A stretch of DNA of 64,000 bases. Source: Agrypnia vestita. Taxonomy: Eukaryota; Arthropoda; Insecta; Trichoptera; Phryganeidae. The DNA lies in the NCBI GenBank assembly GCA_016648135.1, contig JADDOH010023729.1, forward strand, positions 186,001 through 250,000, given 5' to 3'. The notes below the pieces were generated by a model. That model saw only the letters and a program-made list of their open reading frames with translations, did no database searches and was not told the DNA's origin. Positions 1 through 12,352 of the stretch are shown here, in pieces; the first letter of the stretch is position 1, and each line of letters opens with the position of its first letter. A program made the position numbers and the translations under genes.

Positions 1-459
1 ATTAAAATAATATTCAAAGATAATTATAAAACTCAAAAAACCTGAATGATTTAAATTGATTCAGTTCATGTAGGTCAAACGAGATTTATCAAATCCAGTC
101 GGGTTGATATGAAGCGCTTATCTTTCCTCATAAATTGCATCATGGCTGCACTCTGAACTTGTGATGGATTTAAAAATACCTACCTCAATAATAAAGTTTC
201 TTGATAAGTTCACCCTGCTCATCACACAGTACAATTTGTACCTATGTATACCCAAGGTCCCACAATTAATGTCCCAAAAGAGTAGACACACAATGTGAAA
301 ATTCAAATAACGAGCATCAGTTGCATTTTAAAGCAAGCTCATTGCAAAATTTATATTCGATTGTGAGGAGTAATCTGCCATCGTAAAGTTAGGGTTAATT
401 TTGGTAAAAATTTGGTGAACCATGAATTGGGTGAAGAGGTAGCATCTTTGTACTCGCAT

Positions 460-940
460 ACTACAAATCTTTTGATCTTCAGCGGTCGTGATTTCGACCT
501 TAGATTATGGATGCGAACGGTCAGATGCTACGTGTTTTCAATATTATTTTATGGAATTGAAGCATGGACGCTTACCAACGAATTGGTAAGATGACTTGAA
601 GCATTTGAGATGTGGATCTATAGAAGATTACTTAAAATAAGCCGGATGGACAGAGTTACCAATGAAGATATTATGCTTCGGAGGAATAAAGAAAAAGAAG
701 TTATTAAAACAATAAAAATCCGAAAACTTCAACATCTTTAACATATGATGAAATATCCACAGAAGTACGAGATCTTGTACCATCTTAAGCAGGGAAAAAT
801 TGCCGGAAGACGGAACTCTAGAAGGAAGAGAACATCATGACTGAAAAACCTTGGTTTGGGTAGTCTACTTTATTGCTATTCAACATGATAGCCTATGTCT
901 GTTGGACGAATATACCGCAAGAAGGAGAAGAAACTACCGG
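460..940 (+). mobile_element. RTE-type non-LTR retrotransposon, 3' fragment of the reverse-transcriptase ORF
   Basis: Translation in the plus direction gives a degraded copy of the tail that follows the reverse-transcriptase domain in RTE-like endonuclease/reverse-transcriptase proteins. It includes the segment YVFSILFYGIEAWTLT (about 529-576), then LEAFEMWIYRRLLKIS and an Arg/Lys-rich stretch ending near WLKNLGLG. Several in-frame stops show it is dead. It is a 5'-truncated insertion just upstream of the first visible AGPAT exon. Its tail supplies the open reading that seems to extend that exon to an upstream ATG at 895. The family call is by motif. Confidence 0.7.
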
Positions 941-1004
941 CCCTGAGAAATATAAATTCCCATTTAGACTATGTATTAAAATTTATCACTGAAAATTTTT
1001 TCAG

Positions 1005-4000
1005 GATACCAGCGTACCTGTGCAGGGTATGCGGCCGGCTCATGGGACTGTCCTGGGAGGTGAGGGGGCAGCACAACATAGACAACACCACCGGAAACAT
1101 TGTACTTTTGAACCATCAAAGTTCCATTGACCTAGTCTGTAAGTGCATATCAGCAAAATTTTTTTTCTGTCGGGAACAAACTTATCCAGAATTCTATCTA
1201 CATGTATATTCATACATCGAGTCATGATCGTAACAATGTAATATAGTTTTCATCTAATAGGATTAACCATGAATCACAAGGTGCAATTTTTATTATGTCA
1301 CTGACAATTTTCAAAAATAAAAAATGATTACCTATGCAAAGAAAGAGAAAAATTTACATATCATTCATGAGCTGACTATCAAACACTAGTTTACAATGAT
1401 TTATCAGTGGTATTGAAAATCTATATTTGTTTTGCATGGCAAATGAACCGTAAAATTAATATGTAAAGTCTAAATAGGTTTAAAAAAATTGTGAATTATA
1501 CTAAGATATGTAAATAAGATAATTAAATTAAATAATATAATTAAATACATGCACAGTTATAAAATTAAATGTGTGTGTAATATTTATTTTGGTAATGAAG
1601 GGATCTAAGTACCATGTATTTATCACCTACTTTTATACCTTGAAATGCATCTAAATTTTGGAGTTTTTGTTATTATTTTTTTATAAAAAGGACATCACGC
1701 AGCACATGCATACAAATATAATATTAAATTACATTACACAATATACTCTTGTTAATTCGAAGATTCAAAAAAAAATCGCAAAGCGATTAGAAAATTTGCC
1801 AAACATCGTAAAACTCACGAAAAAAAATCATTAATTTTGTGAAAAAGTCTGTATTTAAACCTTTAATTATATTGCATATTTTAAGAAATCATTTCGAAAA
1901 TACAATATTTATTATACTATTATAAAGATCGCGACATTTCTATTACTAAATACCCGATATTGAAATATTTGTTTTTCTCATTGTGAAAAAAATTTTTTTT
2001 TTTTTTAATTTTGTCAAATATTGAATTATGTGAACTAAAATGTATTGATTATGGCGCAAGGGGCTAAAAATCAATAACCCGTCAATACTCAGTGTTTTTA
2101 AAAAGTTTTTTTTAAGAATTAAAAAGCTGTTGGTGGTATTTTAACCGGTAACACACTAAACGTATTGAAATTACCTATTTGAAATTTGTATCCGATTGTA
2201 TTGTAACAGATTTTTCGCAATTCAATTCGCCATCAATACTAGACAATCATTAATATAATCCGATATCAATCTCAAATAACTGTTAATATAAAGGTTTGAC
2301 GACCTCTACAAAGAAGCAGATTCTGGAGGAGTTTTATGAAGAATATTATGATTGAATGAATTAATATAAATTATATGACTATGAAGTTTGTGGAGATGTT
2401 TTATTAGATTATTAGAATTATTGATATAACATTTTACAGAGAGAAAGAAGATGATTATTTTTTCATAAACTTTTTATAAGCAACGTATTCAGCGACACAT
2501 TTGTTCAAATATATATTTTTTAATGATAATAAATTTTTCAGCTCTGGCAATACTATGGCCCCTGATGCGGGAAGCAACAGTCATCAGCAAAAGAGCCTTG
2601 TTTTACCTGTGGCCCTTTGGTCTGGCTGCCTGGATGTGGGGAACAGTGTTCATTGACAGGAAGCACGCTCAACAAGCGCAAAACACCGTTAACCAGACCG
2701 TGGAAGCAATCAGCAAGAGGAAGGTATGTTATCAAGTTTTCACAATATATCACGATAGTTGGACAAGCCCCGATGATGAGTCCTGCAGTACCATCCAAAA
2801 TGTTGCCCAGAACTGAAGTATGTATGTATGGTGGAATGACTTTGGAAATTCCAATTCGAGATAATAGTATTTCGTGAACATTTATTTATGCTCACCCTAC
2901 ACATGTAACTATCAAATCGTGAGTTATTCACTCCACTCAATACATATCGAGGGTAGAAAGCCAAAATGGTGTTAGTGATTATTTTGAACTTTAGAGAAGA
3001 GCAAAAGTATGTTCTGTCAATCTGATTTTGTCAATGTTTCTTTTATTATTATACGATTTACATATTTGTTAATCCACAACACATGGATTTACAAATTTAC
3101 ACACAAAATCAGATTTACAGAAATTTCTTTTGCTCTTCTGTAAAGTTCGAAATAATCACTCGTATACGCCCTTTTAGCTTTCTAACCTCGATATATACAT
3201 TATAACCTTTAATTTGACAGATTTCAGATTTAACTGTCAAAATATCCAGAGCGTATGCCATATTGATATATTTCCATGTGTCTGAAGGGATTTTCCGAAG
3301 CAGGATTCTCCTACGCCTTTGACCAGATTTTATGTTATTTTTAATTAAATATTATTATTTTGATAATATCTATGCCTTGAACACTAGTTTTTAATGTACA
3401 TATTATTAAATAAATAAATTGAAAATTGAAAAAAAATTGAAATATGAAAATTAACACCCTGTTAATTTTTAAATGCTTTTAATCAAAATTTGCTTTAAAT
3501 TAAAATCAGTGGTTACTTAAGCATTGAAACAACAGATGTTTTGTGTGAACCATATGGATGTATTGAGATTCGATTCTCAATGAAAGTCTGGAGTCTCTCT
3601 GGAGTCATATCACAGAGTCATTATGAGAGTGTGCTATCGCCATGCGGGTCAAGGACGTAAAAGGATAAGGAGAATAGAATTTCAACTCATCCATACAGTT
3701 TGTATAAAATATCGATTGTTTCAATACTTAAATTTGTCAAACCGACCGTAATATAAACCTTAAATCTTTAATAACAGGTTATGTTCTGTTTTTAATTTAA
3801 ACAAATTTTAGCAAATAGGCAGTGTGTTAGAAAAAAACACTATTAATTTCACTGATATTAATATGTATTCAACATATCTACAACTATAGTCTCAAAACTA
3901 GTGAGAACCTAAGCAATAATACATATGAAAAAAAATTTGGCGAAATTTAATATTTCATACATAAAACATAGCTACATTAGTAAAAACAGGAAAACCAATT

Positions 4001-5802
4001 GTGTAATTTGTAAATTTATACATGTGCATTTTGAAAATCTATTAAATGATTAACAGACCCTCCCTGGGTCATGCACGAATCATTCTTATCATTACATAAC
4101 TCCAAACCGTGAATACTCCATTTATTCTTCTCTTTATTTCTTAGCCTTTTTGTTTAAACGACAGAACATCAACAAAACCAACAGTTAATTTAATCAGGTA
4201 TTTTAACATTGTAATTCCTAACTTTCGACAGGCAAAGATCCTTCTATTCCCCGAAGGGACGAGACACAGCGGAGACAAGCTGCTGCCGTTTAAAAAGGGG
4301 GCCTTCCACGCTGCGCTGGATGCCGGATGTCCAGTGCAGCCCGTTGTCATCTCCAAGTACTACTTCATTGACTCAAGAAGGCCGAAATTCTCATCAGGTA
4401 TCTTTCCTCCACGTGCACCTAATTAAAGAGACGTTGTTTAACTCTGATATGCTTCATCGAATTTACTTGTTTAAAAAAATTACTACAAGTTTGTAAATTT
4501 TGAAACAGTTATGAAAAGGTCAAACTAAATACTTTTATAAAGTATATTATCTTAGTAAATAAGTCGCACTTAATTGCAAGAAGACATTTTTACTCAAGAC
4601 ATTCGGTTTGGAATGAAATTTTTAAATATTTAAAAATTTGGTTAGTGTACCAGGAGATTTAATTACGAAAGAATAAATACTTTCAGAAAAAAACTGGACC
4701 AAAAAGAAGTTTAAAATTTTTTTTAATGATATTTCAGGCGTATTTTAATGTAATGCTAATAATTCAGAAGAATCTCATTGCACATACAAAGGATATTGCT
4801 TTAAAAAATTCCAATCAATCAAAAATAGATATCTCATTAGTCACATCTGTGGTTGATCAAGGGGAATGAAAAGGCTTTGGTTGCCGGTCGCGCTAAGTAT
4901 AATTACAACATAAATGTGAAACGGGTTGTAAAACTTAAATATATATGTATACAACTTCCAAAAAATTGATAAATGTGGTATTCTCCATGAGTGGAAATGT
5001 TGAATGTTACATTGTGTAAAGTGATCATTAAGATAATAAAATAAACTAAAAAAGAAAGAAAATATATTCCGTGATTGAGAAAATTATTACTGGTATGTTT
5101 CATAACATTAAAAATGGTCTTTTATTTTGGTACATTCAGCACCAAATCATTCACATAGTTGAAACTGGTGGCTACTTATTTTAAATCTCTTTTATGTAAT
5201 AATAAATATATAAAAGGCATACAATAAATACATAAAAAGAAAAAGCAAGGCATACATAAATCTAATTATACTGTGTGCTGTTCAGTGCAACTGCATTTTG
5301 TTTAATTACTTTGAAACCCCAGAATTGCACACAATGCTGATTATTACGGTAAATGCTGACTTTAACTGATAAACACATTTAACTTGCGAACAAACTCGCA
5401 GAACGGAACCTGTTCATTTGTGTAATGAACTGGTTGATCATTCTCTTTCATTACTGGATTGATTAAAAATTACTAGTTATGTAAAGATAATTATTTCATC
5501 CAGATATACGTGTGATTATTTTATTTGCAAATATTTATCGATAATTGACAACAATATTCAATAATAATCAATGTTCTCTTAAGCAGGTCTTCAGACTCTA
5601 AAACAAGTACATATGCATTTCAGGCCACTTCATTGTCACGATTCTACCGCCCGTGCCAACCGAGGGGTTGACCAAAGCTGATCTTCCGCAGCTGCTTGAC
5701 AAGTGCTACGCTTTAATGCAGCAAACGTACGCAGAGACAACTTCAGAAGCACTGCAGAAAGTATCCAACAACAATGTCCCGACGTATAAACAAAAATCAT
5801 GA
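1005..5802 (+). CDS. AGPAT: 1-acyl-sn-glycerol-3-phosphate acyltransferase (AGPAT1/2 type), 5'-incomplete, four exons seen
   Basis: The enzyme transfers an acyl chain to lysophosphatidic acid, making phosphatidic acid at the endoplasmic reticulum. Exons are 1005-1138, 2542-2723, 4232-4397 and 5624-5802 (TGA at 5800-5802). Every junction is AG/GT and the phases fit. The joined 220 codons carry the four motifs of the family: NHQSSID (the NHx4D catalytic motif), GTVFIDRK, FPEGTR and PVQPVVI, followed by the conserved LPPVPTEGLT. Family members have about 270-290 residues, so an N-terminal exon with the first membrane segment lies further left or was missed. The ATG at 895 is rejected as the start, because a good acceptor (ttttttcag) ends at 1004 and the sequence before it is retrotransposon tail. 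The 3' end and reading frame are secure. Confidence 0.9.
2944..3193. repeat. Palindromic MITE, family 2, copy 1
   Basis: This element of about 250 bp lies inside AGPAT intron 2. It starts TATCGAGGGTAGAAAG and ends with the inverse (CTTTCTAACCTCGATA). Long imperfect arms contain the words GAACTTTA and GCAAAAG on one side and their complements on the other. A second copy with the same arms lies at 12861-13113 in a UBC12 intron. No coding capacity was seen. Confidence 0.7.
3250..3340 (+). repeat. Fragment of a local LINE-like repeat family
   Basis: About 90 bp including GATTTTCCGAAGCAGGATTC and a TTTGA-rich end is shared with 9820-10085 and 28475-28690 (same strand) and with 33680-34000 (opposite strand). 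This copy keeps only the extreme 3' end of the unit. It lies in AGPAT intron 2. Confidence 0.6.
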
Positions 5803-8800
5803 TTGCGGAACATTTCATGTCACTGTCAAAATGAACCGACAGTTGACAGATATACGCCCCCTTTCGCAAAATTTTGTTATTAGATTAAAAATGTGGAATA
5901 TGTAATAGATTGAATGTGAAAAAGAGGTGAGGTGTAAAGTTAAATAGGACAATTCTGCCTAAAGCATTATTTAAAACATCATGATAGACTACACATGCAT
6001 GGATTATCGTTTTAATGATTTTGATAGTCGCTTTGACATTCCTATTTGGAATCCCAAGTTTTCACCTCTGCTTCGCGCAGTTCCTCAAGTATCGGGCCCG
6101 TACCAAAGCATGCCAGCCAGTGTCAGGGCCGATGGGTGATAATCTAATCTCGATATTGGGCTCTGAATCAGGGCTCAATAGCTCTGACCAGCAAATTCAA
6201 GTTATCTTTAATAATTGTCCAGATTTTGAAAATTAAACGGTACACTAATCTTGATTTTTCCTCTCGAGTGCATGCACACTGAGTATACAGAACCGGAACG
6301 CGTGTTTCAATTTTAGCACAGTACGGGAAAGATTAATGGAAATCATTTCATTTGTGACATTTTATTATTTTATCATACTGTACAAATTTATCATTATATT
6401 ATTTAAAAAAAAAAAAAAACTACTATGTAAAGACAAAACAAACACATCAGAGAATGGAAATATTGTGTATTTGAATCATCATCATCATATCAGTTTAAAT
6501 AAAATCAGTAAATGAATCTGTCGCAATAATTTAAAAAGTGGAATATCATTGATCGACATCACACTACATAGTACGTACTGGTATATTTTCTGACTAATCA
6601 TTAAATATATTCGTAGAAAGAAAAATAATTATATGAGCTGTGAACAGATATGATTTATATAAATCTAATATATCAACATACTGATTTTTATAACAACCCT
6701 ACTGAGAAAATTGCATAATGCCATCAATTAAACTTATTCATTGACAATGTCAATAACAACACACCTTATTATGTTCCACATAACAGTCATATTGCTATGG
6801 TAAAAGTTTGAGAAAATAGTATTTTCAGATACCTTACACCACATTGAGAAAACCAAAAGCCCAGTTCAGACTCACAGTCTCATTCATTGAATCAGTTAAT
6901 ATTCAGAAAGATTTTGTGATGTTTGTATGTATATATGGGATAGGCTTCCTCAAAAAGAGCCGGGTTACCACACGTACTCAAATATAAGTCGAGAAAATTG
7001 CTGCCATTTTGAAATAATAAATATTGTTTCAGTCAAATATCAAATATCCAGTCAGAAAATAATCTGCTGCATGTCACATAATTCGAAAAACATATTTAAA
7101 ACACAATGAGCAACTAAAAATTAAGCGAATGTCATGTGAAACTGGCTTTATGTTGAAGTTTGTGGAATACACAGAGATTCAAATAGAGATAGAAAATCAA
7201 ATGCAGGAGTTTAGTGTTAGTGATTGGCGAAAGATGAAACTTTCGTTATCGGGAATAACAAAATTGTGTAAATGTACCATGTTTTACCTTATATAATAGA
7301 AACATAATACATAATACTATTAGCGTTGTAAAAAAGTTTTTACTTGTCTGATTTTTTTTAACTTTGCTATGAAACCTTTATTTTGACTTATTTTATATCA
7401 AGTGTGTACAATTTAATGTGTTGCGTAGTAATGAAATATATATTTCTTAATTATTTATTATAATATACATCTTTTTAAATTAGAACTATTTAGGGTCGAT
7501 CTTATAAACGAAAGACCAAATATTTGTTAGTACATCGATAATTAACTGTTGGCCATTCTTTAGTAAATAACACCAACACTTGTGTTATGAAACTTTTTTA
7601 ACCATCTGTATTGCAATTACTGCTCTTGGCTTGGTTTTAGAGCCGTCAGAGACGAAACACAACACATAAGTTTTCTCTCATTTGTTCTTTATCTGCCGAA
7701 CTTGAATACAATAATAGCATCACTATCTGAAGACATTTTTCTTTGAAAATGTAGCACAATTGCTATATAAATTAAATTTAATACAAACAGCATGAACACA
7801 AATTAACAATTTACGTAACCTTAAAAAATACTATGTCAAATTGTCATACCATTTAACTACAAACGGTTAACTGGTGGTTCGGCCGTCAGTTTGAGCCCTC
7901 GGCAAAATTTTACTAAAATGTGACTAAAAAATCGTTATTAGACATAAAAATGTATGTTTGTATCAAATTTCCGTTTATTGAGTCTAAAACTAACAGACGT
8001 TTATAGAACTGTCCCTTAGTGAATGATAAAATTTTACATAACGTGATGAGTTGCAAAACGCCCAACGCTCGTTTACTCAATTCAATAATAATTTATCCTT
8101 CCTTTTTGTAGTACATATATTTTATATAAGCCTTTTATAGAATATATATTTATAAACTAAATGTAACATTTCCTCACAAAAGTGACCCAATTTTATTCAA
8201 CTTCATTTATTAGTGTGAATTTTAATTTTTTTTTTAAACATAGGTATTTATAAGCTATTTTTAATGGATTCAGTTAATCATATATTGTGTGTAAAGTGCA
8301 ATACTTCATGAGTCAATACGTTCAATATTTTTTTACCGTATGGCTTAAATTTGCATTAAAGATCAAAAGACGCACCAATTGTTGTATTCAATCTTAGTTA
8401 GATCAAACCTATAAATTTCTTGCAGTTTTGCCTGTCAGTAGTGATGTTAATTGGCAACTGATTTGCAAATTCGATGAGCAACCACCGGTACTATATGAAA
8501 ATTATATATTAGTCATCAATCACATATCCCAAATAACTATACCGAAAATAACCGGTTGAAATAATGGTTTAACCATTACCACCTGTCAGTACTGCAAAGT
8601 AACTATTTACGATAGCTGTTGTATATAGTTTTGTGTTGCACTTACATAAACAATATTTTCAAAAAAAAATTGTATAAGTTATATTTAAGGCATTACCTTC
8701 TATTCTGTTTTGATTGTTACCTTTTTTCGCCATGCAGCATCCCAACAGATGAAAGGTTTACATGTATATAATATATACCTAATATAGTAGTAGATTTCTC

Positions 8801-9299
8801 GTTTATGGGAATGGACTTTAGATGACTTAAAACTCTACGCTTTTCACCTGTTTCGGATGTGCATCTTTTTGTTGAACCACGGTTGCACAAAGTTGTCACA
8901 AATTAAGGAGCTAAATTGTCCTGCGACATCAGGATGCAATGAATGTTTATACAAATTTATATTTGCGAATGCACCAAAAGTCATCTGTGATTGGATTTAG
9001 ATACTCTTTTTAGATTGTTTTTAAATGTTTTTTTTATGATTTACATTGTAAATCGGGTTATCATTCCTATTGAAAATTATTTAGTGAATAGTGCTCAAAC
9101 TAACTTTAATGTTTTTCTAGTAATTTACATATATTTAACAACCTTTATATTTAGCATTCTTAGAATAAAATTTACAAATTATTTTGACACCATATAGAAA
9201 TGATTTTTACATTGCGTAAAAATCATCCGTAATATTGATTTTTGCAAAATTTTACTGCTTAAATTGTATGAAGGGAATGAAGGGAAAGGCAATAAATGA
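5803..9299. other. Intergenic, AT-rich; no gene recognised
   Basis: This is AGPAT 3' flank and intergenic sequence. A 46-codon reading frame (5999-6139, +) and a 73-codon frame overlapping it (6015-6236, +) are open, but I could not connect either to a family or to splice sites. The rest is low-complexity AT-rich DNA with no element ends that I could pair. Confidence 0.5.
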
Positions 9300-9420
9300 C
9301 CAAGGGCTGATTGCATTAACTTGGTTTAAAGCATAGATTTTTACAAAAACGGGTTTGATTGGTGGAAAATCTATGTTTTAAATTAAAGATTAAAACCAAG
9401 TTGTTACAACTGGCCTTAGA
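9300..9420. mobile_element. Hairpin MITE, family 1 (AAGGGC...GGTTG), copy 1
   Basis: A non-coding element of about 120 bp begins near AAGGGCTGATTGCATTAAC and ends with the inverse (GTTACAACTGGCCTT). Between them is the family core TTTTACAAAAACGGGTTTGA followed by TTGGTGGA. Four more copies lie at 16757-17148, 20680-20828, 27548-27680 and 34044-34180. Confidence 0.65.
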
Positions 9421-9819
9421 GCATGTTTATAAAATGTTTTCTCAAATGAAAGCGTTCATGTGATATATTATCATCCTGACAAATCTAAATTTGGCCATTA
9501 ATCAGCCTTGTGGTTTCAATTCAATAAAATAATCAGTCTTGTTATAAATTAATAAAATGTTTAAAAAATATTTGTGTGCATATTTATTTATCTGCCATAT
9601 TGGGACCTCTTACGGCGAACAATCCATGAGACAAACTTTTTGTACCACAAACCCGGGTTCACATAGCAAACTTTAAAAAAGTCTGCAGCAAAGCATTTTT
9701 CACCAGATGCTTTGGAGTTTGCAATGAGGAAACTTTGTAAGGCAGAATTTAACATTGTGTATACCAGTGACGGCAAACCTATGACACACACAACGTAAGT
9801 TTATCAGTTTTTGGGCGGT

Positions 9820-10085
9820 ACGATCGATAATCCTGAAATTATGCAGAGCATTGGTTTGAATGTTTAACCTTGGACAACGTCAGCGTAGATTGTTTCACAT
9901 TCCTCCAATATACAGAACCAACATGCTGATGGTTATGCTTGTTGGAAGAGCTACCGCTATGCTGAACAATATCACATTGATCTGTTCCATATCTCCAAGA
10001 GGGTTTTCCAAAGCAGGATTCTCCTATACCTTTGATATGAATCAATTTATATTGTATTTTAATTCTTCATTTATACAATTATAAT
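9820..10085 (+). repeat. LINE-like repeat fragment, copy of local family
   Basis: It shares TAATCCTGAAATTATGCAGA and the CCGCTATGCTGAACAATATC stretch with 28475-28690 and, inverted, with 33680-34000. The inverted copy translates in part as RHRHHRLFHIPIYRTN, which resembles the C-terminal end of the ORF2 of some non-LTR elements. Here it is broken by stops. The exact clade is uncertain. Confidence 0.5.
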
Positions 10086-12352
10086 ATGAATGTATGTTTG
10101 TTATTTAAAGTCACACACTACCAGAATTAACAAAAGGAACATGATTGTGGCCGTTGTCTTGTACTCACGCTACTTATAAACTGGATATTTATAAACTCTG
10201 TGACTAACGCCCGGTTGCATCCCGACAAACGCTACTCGCACATTAGTATAAACACCTATCCCGCTACATCACCGTTCTTCAAATGGTTAACTGTTAAGCT
10301 TTGGCAGCTCTAGGTGCCGGTATGGTCTTATTAGGTTTTTTCCATATTTTGAACGCTGAGATCAAAAAGTTCACTATCACTGGTATATGCCATTAAACCC
10401 ACTAAAAAATTTGGCAAGAAGCGTCAGTCAGGGATTGGTCTGAAGGCTGCCTGAAAAAACCTACGTAGGTACTTCTCCCTGAAAAGGCCATCCTTTTTGC
10501 AAGATGTACCTGATAAAATACTGACAAAGGCTTCGTAAATTAGCGGATATGAACGTTTTTGGCATTAATCTAATTAAATTCAAACATATTTTGAAAGATA
10601 TCTAAACTTCATCTATAGAGACTTAAAAAAATAGAGTTTAAATATCAAGGAGTCGTTTGTGGAAAGTTCTTCTAATTATCTTCTCGCTAATTTCCAACAT
10701 CTCAGTTATTTTTGTGTGCTGGCTTTCACGATCTCGGTATTATATATTACTAATATTAATTATGTAATCGTTTGATGAGGTTTAAAAAGTGCTCTTGTGT
10801 AATAGATAATAATAATTCCTATACACAATACTACTAACATCTTCTGTAGCTTGTGTTATTGCTACCTTACCTATATTATTTTTTGTATGTAAAAGCCCTA
10901 AAAGGCCTTGAATAAATAGTGTACCCCAAGTCAGGAAAGACATTGTGGCAGTAGCGAAGGACCTGAACGTTAGAGGAGTTAACAGAAAAACATGAAGTGC
11001 AGCTGACCATGGAAGAACTGAAGGAGCTTGGATAAACATCAGGTTGCAGAAATGAAAAAATTTTTCCTCAGGCGAGGAGAAAAATAACAATTACACAAAG
11101 AAAATTGATTTTGATAAAAGTGTTGTATGCGAGATATTGATTTATCCATCCGCTCGTCGTCAGAATTCTTTATAATCACTGACTAATATTAATATTATCA
11201 TATATTAATACATATAATAATAATATTATCACATTTCTAATATTGCCACGAGATTCTAAATCAAGAAGAACCAGATATAATTGAGTGGAACATGGCTATG
11301 AGTGGATCTAAAAAGCTCGTAAATACCAGAATGATAAACTCACAGTTATAATTTGTGCAGATGCATGCACGGCAGTCCAGTTTGTTTTGACATCTAGCGA
11401 AAGCCAGAGATAAAAGCGAAATAACTGGCAGCGATGAGTGTGCGTTAAAGTACCTACTGATGTACGAGAAGTGTGTAATGGTGATCAGTCGATACAATTT
11501 CAAGTTACCAGTGCAAATTACACAAAAATGCTCCAGTTAAATTTGACTCTGCTGACTTTTGTGATAAATAAAATCTTTATTAATTTTGCTTGTTTCATTT
11601 GTCACTTTCCAATTAAATTAATTTTGTATACAACAGTTACATTACAAACACACATTTAATTCACATAGTTTCAGGATTATCGATCATACTACGCAACAAT
11701 CAATAAAAATGCTTAATCAAATACACATTCCCTCTCATCTCTAAACTATTGTAGCCAAACATAACCCTGGAGAAAATCGGTCTGGTAAAGTCAAGGACAA
11801 TGCCCGTACTCTCATTTAGATATCTTAGAAACTCATTTTGTACTTTCTCAACCATAAGAGTACCTAAGCTCACGTGGCAAAGAGTTGTAAAGATTTCTCA
11901 GTATGTGGATATATTCTGAAAACCTTGGTAGTACGCAGAAAAAATCCTAGCGTTCTCAATGTATTACCTCCGAGCACCTCTATTTGACTATGAAAAGTTA
12001 GGGTGCCGCGGTCCTGTACACTGCTACATTCTAATCACTGGGTCGTTGATCAAAGTGCTCAGAAAAAAGGTGAAAGGAAAATAAGTTTAAAACTGCTTTT
12101 ATTCAATTATAATTTCCTCTTTTTTTGGTTTTAAACAATTATTACTGTAATCATATCATGTGTTGTTGTCACGTTGTTACATCGTCAAATGTTTATAAAG
12201 CTTTCGTTTCGACTTTTGGGACCCGCCAATGACTGAAGTCACTTTCCGCCCCTAACGTCGGGAGATCTGCTAGACAGAAGCGTTCACAGACATGTTCTTA
12301 CATTATGTTACTTGGTATATAATAATAAATAAGAGGTGCCCCGGCGCATTCA
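10086..12352. other. Intergenic; one minus-strand LINE-like fragment (about 11680-11830), otherwise nothing recognised
   Basis: Between 11680 and 11830 the sequence repeats the minus-strand element of 33895-34010 (shared words include ATTATCGATCATAC and TCTAAACTATTGTAGCCAA). The remaining sequence has short open frames (for example 10782-11090, -) without recognisable family motifs or convincing splice context. I do not call them genes. Confidence 0.45.

Noticed and set aside
895..1004. Upstream ATG (MSVGRIYRKK...) as the start of AGPAT
   Set aside because: A strong splice acceptor ends at 1004, the family similarity begins after it, and the upstream part belongs to a retrotransposon tail.
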